A DNA stretch of 5,559 nt from positions 1 to 5,559 of the forward strand of contig WRIO01000095.1 in the NCBI GenBank assembly GCA_009782695.1, in the 5' to 3' direction. This document shows, one piece after another, positions 1 through 5,559 of this stretch (position 1 is its first letter; each line of letters opens with the position of its first letter). Both the position numbers and the translations under genes were made by a program. The notes beneath the pieces were generated by a model that had not been told where the DNA came from, did no database searches, and was given only the letters and a program-made list of their open reading frames with translations. This DNA is from Candidatus Cloacimonadota bacterium. GTDB taxonomy: Bacteria; Cloacimonadota; Cloacimonadia; Cloacimonadales; WRIO01.

Positions 1-2136
1 TATGACTGTTCTATGGTCACTCTCATAGAGCTGGAAGATAAAATCTGCAAGACAGGCCTCGGAGTGCATCATTTAGGTGAAAATGACCCTCTGATGAATG
101 AGAACCTTTTTAGGAATGATCTAAAAAGGATGGTTTTTGCTTGGATTTTTGCGACTCCTTTGCTAGTGATTATGCTAGGGGATATGCTTCTAAAGGATAT
201 AGTTTCCGAAAGTTTTTTACACTTTTATTTTTGGATAGCTATAGTTTTTTCGTCTATTTTATATTTATTCCCCGGTCGCCAAACATTCATTAATGCATTA
301 AAAAGCTCCATCCATAAATCGCCATCTATGGATGCACTAATAGCTATGGGATGTATAGGTTCGTTCATCACAGGATGCCTTCCGAAACTTTTCGGTTCAC
401 ATAATTTTGTCGAAATAGGGGCTATGATAATGGCTATCCACCTTACAGGTCGCTATATAGAGACAAAGACAAAAGGTAAGACATCAGAGGCGATTCGCAA
501 GCTGATGGAGATGGGGGCAAAGTCAGCAAGTATATTACAAGAAAATGAAGTGATAGATATACCTGTATCTGACCTAAAAATCGGAGACATCATGCTCGTC
601 AAACCAGGCTGCAAGATACCCACAGACGGCATCATCACAGAGGGTGAAAGCTATATAGACGAAAGTATGGCTACCGGAGAGAGTATGCCTGTAAAAAAAT
701 ATATAGGTAAATTTGTGCTGGGATCGACAATAAATGGGAACGGAACTTTAAAAGTGGAAGTGACAAAAGTAGGACGGGACACATTCCTTTCACAGATGAT
801 CAAGCTAGTAGAATATGCCCAAAACACGAAAGTCCCTGTGCAAGCCTTTGCAGACAAAGTGACTGGCATATTCATACCAGTAGCGTTACTAGTAGCTGGT
901 TCTGCGTTTATAATCCATTGGGTTTCTCCAGAATTTCAAGAGACTATCTCAAATATGATACCTTTTTCTCTGCCATGGTTGATCAAGGGGATGCAACCAC
1001 ATGCCCAAGCTTTATTTACAGCTATATCAGTGATGATCATAGCCTGCCCGAGTGCACTTTGTTTAGCTACACCCACAGCCATCATGGCAGGAATAGGATT
1101 AGGAACAAAGCACGGTATCTTGATTCGAAATGGTCAAGCTGTGCAAGTTCTACAAAAAGCAAAAACCATCGTCTTTGACAAGACAGGCACACTGACAGAA
1201 GGTAAACCAGTGGTAACCGATTGTGAAGTATTCAAGGCAAATCAAAAAGAAACCTTGCAGGCTATTTATTCTTTGGAAGCTATGTCGGACCACCCTTTCG
1301 CACAAGCGATAACAACGCACCTTGCTCCAAATGATTTTGGGATATTGCCAACTAAAGATTTTCACATTATAAGTGGTAAAGGGCTCACAGGAACTCTATA
1401 CGCAGATGATGACAGTAAAAAAGAGGCTTGGACTGTGGGGAGCATGAGCTTTATGGAGGAAAACTTTATCGAGTTGGAACCTCATTTGAGCCTGATACAA
1501 AACCTCCAAAGGGAAGCTAAAAGCCTAGTCTTTGCAGCAAGAGATATGAAACTGCAAGCAATCATAGCGATAGCAGATACCATAAAACCAGATGCTCACT
1601 CTACCATAAATATGCTGCATAAAATGAAGCTAAAAACATGCATGCTTACTGGCGATAATGCCGGCACAGCGAATGTAGTCGGCAGTAAACTTGGCATCCA
1701 AGAGGTTAAATCAGAAGTATTTCCTGCTCAAAAACTATATATGATAAAGCAATATCAAAGCAGTGATATCCATTTAGAAAACGAACTAATCATCATGGTC
1801 GGTGATGGTATAAATGATGCACCTGCGTTAAAACAAGCTGATGTCAGCATAGCTATAGGCGGAGGCACAGATATAGCTATAGAATCGGCTGATATCGTAT
1901 TAGTTCGGCATGAGTTGCTACCTGTGGTGCAATCCATAGTCTTGTCTAAAACTATATTTACCGTGATAAAGCAAAATATGTTTTGGGCTTTCTTCTATAA
2001 TATAGTAGCCATTCCACTGGCATTTTGTGGATTATTGCACCCCATCATAGCCGGTGTGGCGATGGCATTAAGCTCTATCACAGTTGTGACAAACGCAAAT
2101 AGATTAAGAAACAAGGAGTTAAAATTACCATGTTAG
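1..2136 (+). CDS. copA: Copper-type P1B heavy-metal-translocating ATPase (CopA-like), 5' partial
   Basis: This is an inner-membrane pump that would export Cu+ from the cytoplasm at the cost of ATP. An ATG lies at position 13, but the frame is open to the left edge and the residues there (YDCSMVTLIELEDKI...) match the end of an HMA metal-binding domain, so the true start lies outside the window. Numbering from the ATG at 13, eight membrane segments can be seen near 39-61, 70-88, 107-122, 131-147, 285-303, 331-350, 657-676 and 677-696. Catalytic motifs are intact: TGES 221-224, DKTGT 389-393 (phosphorylated Asp389), the HP dipeptide 427-428, TGDN 546-549 and GDGINDAP 597-604. Copper specificity is suggested by YN at 662-663 and M684 with SS 687-688. 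The oddity is the membrane site: CPSALC (345-350) replaces CPCALG, so the second copper Cys is Ser. The loop before that helix (about 304-330) is longer than in the shortest CopA proteins. The stop overlaps the start of the chaperone gene. Family call is firm; Cu+ as the substrate is inferred. Confidence 0.95.
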   Translation, partial: YDCSMVTLIELEDKICKTGLGVHHLGENDPLMNENLFRNDLKRMVFAWIFATPLLVIMLGDMLLKDIVSESFLHFYFWIAIVFSSILYLFPGRQTFINALKSSIHKSPSMDALIAMGCIGSFITGCLPKLFGSHNFVEIGAMIMAIHLTGRYIETKTKGKTSEAIRKLMEMGAKSASILQENEVIDIPVSDLKIGDIMLVKPGCKIPTDGIITEGESYIDESMATGESMPVKKYIGKFVLGSTINGNGTLKVEVTKVGRDTFLSQMIKLVEYAQNTKVPVQAFADKVTGIFIPVALLVAGSAFIIHWVSPEFQETISNMIPFSLPWLIKGMQPHAQALFTAISVMIIACPSALCLATPTAIMAGIGLGTKHGILIRNGQAVQVLQKAKTIVFDKTGTLTEGKPVVTDCEVFKANQKETLQAIYSLEAMSDHPFAQAITTHLAPNDFGILPTKDFHIISGKGLTGTLYADDDSKKEAWTVGSMSFMEENFIELEPHLSLIQNLQREAKSLVFAARDMKLQAIIAIADTIKPDAHSTINMLHKMKLKTCMLTGDNAGTANVVGSKLGIQEVKSEVFPAQKLYMIKQYQSSDIHLENELIIMVGDGINDAPALKQADVSIAIGGGTDIAIESADIVLVRHELLPVVQSIVLSKTIFTVIKQNMFWAFFYNIVAIPLAFCGLLHPIIAGVAMALSSITVVTNANRLRNKELKLPC
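2113..2118 (+). promoter_or_regulatory. Ribosome binding site of the copZ-like gene
   Basis: AAGGAG lies inside the last codons of the ATPase gene, 11 bases before the ATG at 2130. It supports that ATG, which overlaps the ATPase stop by 7 bases, as the chaperone start. It also suggests translational coupling of the two genes. Confidence 0.7.
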
Positions 2137-2342
2137 ATTTTTGCACAGAAACCATCAAAATCGAAGGTATGTCTTGTGGACATTGCAGTTCTCTGGTAAA
2201 AGAGAGCCTTTTAAAACTGCAAGGAGTAAAAGATGTGACAGTCAGCCTGGAAGAAAAGCATGCAGTAATAGTTTTTACACAGGATTTTTCGAGGGACAAA
2301 GCGATCGAAGTGATTACAGATTTAGGTTTTGAGGTTATGTAG
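2130..2342 (+). CDS. copZ: Copper chaperone, HMA-domain protein (CopZ-like)
   Basis: This is a 70-residue soluble cytoplasmic protein consisting of one heavy-metal-associated (ferredoxin-like) domain. The metal-binding loop is GMSCGHCSS, with Met14, Cys16 and Cys19 forming the MxCxxC motif. The His between the cysteines is also seen in other CopZ proteins. The rest follows the family pattern: a first strand (TETIKIEGM), a helix (SLVKESLLKLQGV), strands (KDVTVSLEEKHAVIVF) and a final helix and strand (DKAIEVITDLGFEV). Family members bind Cu+ and hand it to a partner Cu+-ATPase. The ATG overlaps the stop of the ATPase gene in another frame and has a good ribosome binding site, so the pair is almost certainly one operon. 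It is a separate downstream gene, not a frameshift product of the ATPase N-terminus. Cys5 is an additional cysteine outside the motif. A mercury-type (MerP-like) role is less likely given the CopA-like neighbour. Confidence 0.93.
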   Translation: MLDFCTETIKIEGMSCGHCSSLVKESLLKLQGVKDVTVSLEEKHAVIVFTQDFSRDKAIEVITDLGFEVM

Positions 2343-2380
2343 TATATTTAAAACCAAATGAGATAAAAAGAAGGTATAAA

Positions 2381-4963
2381 ATGAAAAAAAAGATATTAGT
2401 AATATTATTATCACTGGTAGTGTTTTGCACAGTCTTTGCAAACTCGACCAACCAAACTATCGATATAAATGCAAACGAGGCATACTTAACAATCCCTGAA
2501 AGCTATAATATCGAATATGATTTTTTCCCTAACGAGAAGATAGAGAGACTTCGATATTTTGATTACAACCGAGAATTAGTAAAAGTCACAAATAGTGATA
2601 TCGGACAGACAGTTAAATTAAATTTTTTTGCTGACAAACAATACACAGCTCAGATAGTCCGTGCCTCTGTTTACGATTCGGGGAACACTGTCCTCACTGC
2701 ACAAATAGACGGACAGATAGCAAGCTATGCCTACATCACAGTCTCGGAGGTTGCTATCTCTATGTCAGTGGAATTACCATTTGCAGACGAATACTACTTC
2801 GCCTCAGTCAAAAAAGGAAATGCAATTTTGGGGCTAAAAAAATATTCTGATGTAAAAGCAGATGAACTAGAAGGCACTTATGTAAATGTGCCAGATTCTA
2901 TTTATCAAGAAAAAAGAAATAGTCAAGCCACAGAAAATACCCGCAACTATGACCCTATCACCATCGACCTGCTGATAGTTTACACCTCGAACGCTGCTGT
3001 CTGGGCACTTAGCAACTCATCGGTGACAAACATAGACCATGTGATAGATTTGGCTATAGAAAGGTCAAACCTGGTGCATGACAATTCAAACACAGTGGTT
3101 ACTTATAACATAGTCCATCGTCACCTGACTGATTATGTGGAAACGGACACAGGCGCAGATTTAGAACACGCGACAACTCCGAACTCTGGCGGGATGGACG
3201 AGATACCTTTTTTACGAAATCTGTATTATGCAGATATGACAGTCTTTATAGCTCAAATCAACTACACAGGAGGAGCTGCTTGGTTATTACAAAATTGGAG
3301 TGGTTTCACACCTGACTATTATGCTGTCTCTATAAATAGAGTGCAACAGGCACACATTGGATTCACAGTGGTGCATGAAATGGGGCACAATCAAGGTGCT
3401 CACCACCACGCAGACCAAAACGTTCAGCCAGGTCCAAACTATAGTTTAGGTCTGTATTCTTCTGGTTGGAGAGGTTATGTCGGTGGTGTGATGAGCTGCA
3501 CTATCATGACTTATGAACAAGGAACATATTTTAGCGATGGTATAAATGCTACCCGTTTGCCATACTTATCTTCACCGCTAATCACAGTGGACGGGGCAGT
3601 GATAGGAGATGCAACCCTATATGATAACGCGAGAGTGATCCGTGAATCTAAAGTGGTGACCTCGAATTATAGAGTCGGACCAGAGCCTGTGATTTCTATC
3701 GAGCCTAATTTCTATATATTTGAAAATACTGCTCCTGGATTTGTTTCAGAACCACAAGAATTCGTTGTCACGAACACCCATAATGCCAGCTTGGCAATCA
3801 CCTCTATCCAGATGTCTGGAACAGACCAGAATAATTTCACTTTAACCACAAATACACTCCCAGTTACCCTAGCACCAAATCAATCAACTACCTTTTCGGC
3901 TACGTTTAGTCCGATCAGCATGGGGAATAAAATAGCTGGGGTAGCGATAGAGGTAAATTCGTCAGGTGCCACCCATAACGTTATGATATCCGGAACTGTA
4001 ATATTAACGCCTTACCCCGCTCAAGTAGTTGCCTTGACGCCTGCTATCGGGGCGATAAATCAATCACTGACTCCTACTTTAATTTGGACAAAACCAACTT
4101 CGGCAGGTGTCCCAAACGGATATTACATTTATTTAGGGACAAATGCGAACCCTTATGCAGCTGGGGATCCAGAAAATAACAGGATAGCTACTATAAGTAG
4201 TGGTGACACAACTCTTTTTGAGATAGAAACAGCACTCGATTATGAGACTACATACCATTGGCAAATAGTGGCTTACAACGATTTTGGTAGTGGTCAACCA
4301 AGTTTATCTCGAAGCTTTACGACCCAATTAAATATACCAGGACAGGTGGTAGCTACCAGCCCAGATCCTGGAGCACAAAACCAATCACTCAAGCCAGTTC
4401 TTACCTGGCAAGTACCAACGACTGGCGGAAACCCAACTGGGTACTTTGTATATATGGCAACTTCAGAAAATCCGTATAACCCATCAGCTCTGCCTCAAAA
4501 TAGAGTGGGAATGATTTCAGGTCCTGATGTTACTTCTTGGGAGCCTACCTCAAATCTTGAATTGAATACAACATATCATTGGCAAATAGTAGCTCGCAAC
4601 ACTACTGGAAATGGTGAAGCAAGTGTATCTAGGTTTTTTACCACAATTAGCGAGACATCAGTTGATGACGGAACGAGTGGCATCTTTATCACTGCACTAC
4701 TCGGAAATTTTCCAAATCCTTTCAATCCTGACACTGTCATCAAATTTAGTTTAGCAACTGACACAGACGTGGAAATATCTATATTCAATAGTAAAGGTCA
4801 GAAAGTGAGTAATCAAATATATGAAAGCTTGAAAAAGGGTAATCACAGTATAGTTTGGAATGGGCAGGACCAGAAGGGTGTCCCTGTGGGTAGTGGTGTG
4901 TATTATTATAAACTAAAAACAGAAAAATATGAGGAAACAAAAAGGATGTTGTTGATCAAGTAA
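2381..4963 (+). CDS. Secreted reprolysin-like zinc metalloprotease with C-terminal sorting-type domain
   Basis: This 860-residue exported protease begins with a signal peptide (residues 1-20, MKKK, hydrophobic core, cleavage likely after VFA). Residues 21 to about 190 are a probable propeptide. The metzincin catalytic domain spans about 191-430. Its zinc site is HEMGHNQGAHH, with His332, Glu333, His336, Gly339 and His342. A Met-turn is at CTIMTYE (Met376), followed by the family's usual ending (PYLSSP...DGAVIGD...DNARVI). Residues 437-542 resemble a choice-of-anchor-D domain. Two fibronectin-like repeats follow at 546-649 and 653-756. The C-terminus (about 770-860) begins NFPNPFNP and ends GVYYYKLKTE...MLLIK, as in FlgD-like / type IX secretion sorting domains, so surface display or release through a Por-type system is inferred. 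Apart from Cys16 in the signal peptide, the only cysteine is Cys373, next to the Met-turn. AGAAGG at 2369-2374, 6 bases before the ATG, supports the start. The gap to the copZ-like gene is 38 bases, with no terminator and no convincing promoter. The natural substrate cannot be read from sequence. Confidence 0.92.
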   Translation: MKKKILVILLSLVVFCTVFANSTNQTIDINANEAYLTIPESYNIEYDFFPNEKIERLRYFDYNRELVKVTNSDIGQTVKLNFFADKQYTAQIVRASVYDSGNTVLTAQIDGQIASYAYITVSEVAISMSVELPFADEYYFASVKKGNAILGLKKYSDVKADELEGTYVNVPDSIYQEKRNSQATENTRNYDPITIDLLIVYTSNAAVWALSNSSVTNIDHVIDLAIERSNLVHDNSNTVVTYNIVHRHLTDYVETDTGADLEHATTPNSGGMDEIPFLRNLYYADMTVFIAQINYTGGAAWLLQNWSGFTPDYYAVSINRVQQAHIGFTVVHEMGHNQGAHHHADQNVQPGPNYSLGLYSSGWRGYVGGVMSCTIMTYEQGTYFSDGINATRLPYLSSPLITVDGAVIGDATLYDNARVIRESKVVTSNYRVGPEPVISIEPNFYIFENTAPGFVSEPQEFVVTNTHNASLAITSIQMSGTDQNNFTLTTNTLPVTLAPNQSTTFSATFSPISMGNKIAGVAIEVNSSGATHNVMISGTVILTPYPAQVVALTPAIGAINQSLTPTLIWTKPTSAGVPNGYYIYLGTNANPYAAGDPENNRIATISSGDTTLFEIETALDYETTYHWQIVAYNDFGSGQPSLSRSFTTQLNIPGQVVATSPDPGAQNQSLKPVLTWQVPTTGGNPTGYFVYMATSENPYNPSALPQNRVGMISGPDVTSWEPTSNLELNTTYHWQIVARNTTGNGEASVSRFFTTISETSVDDGTSGIFITALLGNFPNPFNPDTVIKFSLATDTDVEISIFNSKGQKVSNQIYESLKKGNHSIVWNGQDQKGVPVGSGVYYYKLKTEKYEETKRMLLIK
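4016..4648 (+). repeat. Tandem pair of fibronectin-like protein repeats within the protease gene
   Basis: Two copies of about 104 residues occupy 4016-4327 and 4337-4648. They align without gaps, and by hand count about half of the positions are identical. Shared stretches include QVVA near the start, NQSL, a central NPY, and TTYHWQIVA near the end, with (S)RxFTT closing each copy. The repeats are diverged at the DNA level, so this is an old internal duplication of a stalk or binding module, not a recent DNA repeat. Confidence 0.85.
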
Positions 4964-4979
4964 ATCAGAGTGATTTTTT
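4962..4979 (+). terminator. Small hairpin with T run just after the protease stop codon
   Basis: AAATCA (4962-4967) pairs with TGATTT (4971-4976) around a GAG loop, and T residues continue to 4979. The stem begins within the TAA stop codon. It has only one G-C pair, so alone it would be a weak intrinsic terminator for the + strand. Confidence 0.35.
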
Positions 4980-4981
4980 AT

Positions 4982-5017
4982 TAGGGAACGGTGTTTTACC
5001 GAAAGCATCGTTCCCTG
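4982..5017. terminator. Strong hairpin between convergent genes, probable bidirectional terminator
   Basis: AGGGAACG (4983-4990) is the exact reverse complement of CGTTCCCT (5009-5016). The inner arms GTGTTTT (4991-4997) and AAAGCAT (5002-5008) also pair with two G-T wobbles. This leaves a 4-base ACCG loop and a stem of about 15 pairs; one more T-G pair at 4982/5017 is possible. It lies between the stop of the protease and the stop of rbfA, the position expected for a shared terminator. A clean T run follows on neither strand (GTCAAGTTGTTT on +, A-rich on -), so termination, as opposed to 3'-end protection, is an inference. Confidence 0.6.
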
Positions 5018-5029
5018 TCAAGTTGTTTA

Positions 5030-5559
5030 CTATTCTTCATTATCGACTTCGTTGATGTCTTCGCTATCTTCATCTACATCGTCGTCATAATCATAATCTA
5101 ACTCATCATCGAGTTCATCGTTGTAGTCATCATAATCTTCTAGATCTTCATCGTATATTTCATCATCATCGTCGTAATAATCATTGTCACTATCATCTTC
5201 ATAATAGTTTTGGTTACGCTTTTCTTCGGCGATGATCCTTAGAAGCTTATCGATTTTTTCTGCTTTATCGTTTGTGTTATCATACTCAAAAGCTATTTGT
5301 GGGATTGTTCTCATGAGTTTTGCTCCTGCGATCTTTTTTTTTATAAATCCTGAGCTCTTATTTAAGAGCTCTATAGTAGTATCGATTTTATTATCTTTGT
5401 TTATATTTGTAAAATATAGTTTTAAGTGCCCTAGATCATGTGAAAGTTTGACGGTGGTAATATCTATGCCTGACAATCTACTATCTGATATACTCCCTTG
5501 AAAAAGGGAATCTACCAAATGATGTAGTTCCTTTTGCAATCTTTCCAACCTGACTATGT
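5030..5559 (-). CDS. rbfA: Ribosome-binding factor A with polyacidic C-terminal extension, 5' partial
   Basis: RbfA binds the 30S subunit near the 5' end of 16S rRNA, assisting late maturation, especially in the cold. A TTG at 5548-5546 could be read as a start, but the frame is open to the right edge. The codons before it (I-V-R) extend the family pattern R-x-x-R-[LV], so the true start lies beyond the window. Numbered from that TTG, the KH-fold core is recognisable: ERLQKELHHLV, ISDSRLSGIDI (family: I-x-D-P-R-L), LKLYFT, SSGFIKKKI (the kink between the two KH helices), LMRTIPQIAFEYDN and KIDKLLRII. The core ends near residue 111. Residues 114-172 are an unusual tail with 36 of 59 residues Asp or Glu, nine Tyr and no Lys, Arg or His. 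RbfA in E. coli is about 133 residues, so this protein is clearly longer. It would be transcribed from genes to the right (often infB in other bacteria, not visible here). No truB follows; instead it converges on the protease gene. Confidence 0.9.
   Translation of the reverse strand, partial: IVRLERLQKELHHLVDSLFQGSISDSRLSGIDITTVKLSHDLGHLKLYFTNINKDNKIDTTIELLNKSSGFIKKKIAGAKLMRTIPQIAFEYDNTNDKAEKIDKLLRIIAEEKRNQNYYEDDSDNDYYDDDDEIYDEDLEDYDDYNDELDDELDYDYDDDVDEDSEDINEVDNEE
5033..5209 (-). repeat. Low-complexity GAT/GAC-rich tract coding for the acidic RbfA tail
   Basis: On the + strand this stretch is a near-repetitive mix of ATC, GTC and TTC triplets (for example TCATCATCATCGTCG near 5160), which reads as runs of Asp and Glu codons on the - strand. 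It stays in frame to the TAG at 5032-5030. Simple triplet composition of this kind can change length by replication slippage in multiples of three. Confidence 0.65.

Noticed and set aside
13..15. ATG at 13 as the true start of the ATPase gene
   Set aside because: The frame is open to the left edge, and the residues on both sides of this Met match the interior of an HMA metal-binding domain, so the gene starts outside the window.
918..1178. 86-codon + strand open frame inside the ATPase gene
   Set aside because: It lies in another frame within strongly conserved ATPase sequence, and its translation has no family features.
2141..2332. 63-codon + strand open frame within the copZ-like gene
   Set aside because: It is a frame-shifted shadow of the HMA domain; the frame starting at 2130 carries the MxCxxC motif and a ribosome binding site.
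2130..2342. Programmed frameshift linking copA and copZ, as known for E. coli copA
   Set aside because: In E. coli the frameshift acts after the first N-terminal metal-binding domain. Here the chaperone is a separate gene with its own ATG and ribosome binding site after the ATPase C-terminus.
2321..2348. Possible promoter TTTAGG / TATATT ahead of the protease gene
   Set aside because: The spacing is 16 bases, but the -35 element matches the consensus at only three of six positions, which is expected by chance in AT-rich DNA.
2381..2443. Lipoprotein signal (Cys16) in the protease
   Set aside because: The residues before Cys16 (LVVFC) do not fit a lipobox, which normally has a small residue just before the Cys; a type I site after VFA fits better.
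5232..5501. 89-codon + strand open frame opposite rbfA
   Set aside because: It is antisense to the conserved KH-domain core. The hydrophobic look of its translation is what the complement of charged Lys/Asp/Glu codons gives.
5546..5548. TTG as the start of rbfA
   Set aside because: The upstream codons in the window continue the family's N-terminal pattern (R-x-x-R) and no good ribosome binding site precedes the TTG at a usable distance.

Overview
The window carries four protein-coding genes and no sign of a mobile element, CRISPR array, tRNA or rRNA. Three genes lie on the + strand and are tightly packed: a copper-type P1B ATPase (copA-like, its 5' end cut off by the left edge), a 70-residue copper chaperone (copZ-like) whose start overlaps the ATPase stop, and an 860-residue secreted zinc metalloprotease 38 bases further on. 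The fourth gene is on the - strand and converges on the protease. It encodes ribosome-binding factor A (RbfA), its 5' end cut off by the right edge.

The organism looks like an AT-rich, Gram-negative-type bacterium of the Fibrobacterota-Chlorobi-Bacteroidota neighbourhood, most likely Candidatus Cloacimonadota or a close relative. The argument rests on the protease C-terminus: an 'NFPNPFNP' segment leading into a FlgD-like / type IX secretion (Por) sorting-type domain, preceded by a choice-of-anchor-D-like domain and W/Y-rich fibronectin-like repeats. This style is common in those groups. The assignment is an inference from architecture, not from a search.

Positions 1-2342 form a copper-handling unit: an inner-membrane Cu+ exporter followed by a soluble chaperone that would deliver Cu+ to it. 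The exporter has every P-type ATPase catalytic motif, but its membrane metal site reads CPSALC instead of the usual CPCALG. Positions 2381-4963 encode an exported multidomain protease with a complete metzincin zinc site. It has no obvious functional link to copper, although the short gap and lack of a visible terminator leave read-through possible. Positions 4964-5029 form the convergent junction, with two nested-looking hairpins that could end transcription from either side. Positions 5030-5559 encode RbfA, a cold-shock and 30S-maturation factor, here carrying an unusual tail of about 59 residues that is roughly 60% Asp/Glu and has no basic residue.

I see no new multi-gene system here. The points worth following up are the altered copper-site motif in the ATPase and the polyacidic, tyrosine-studded RbfA tail.
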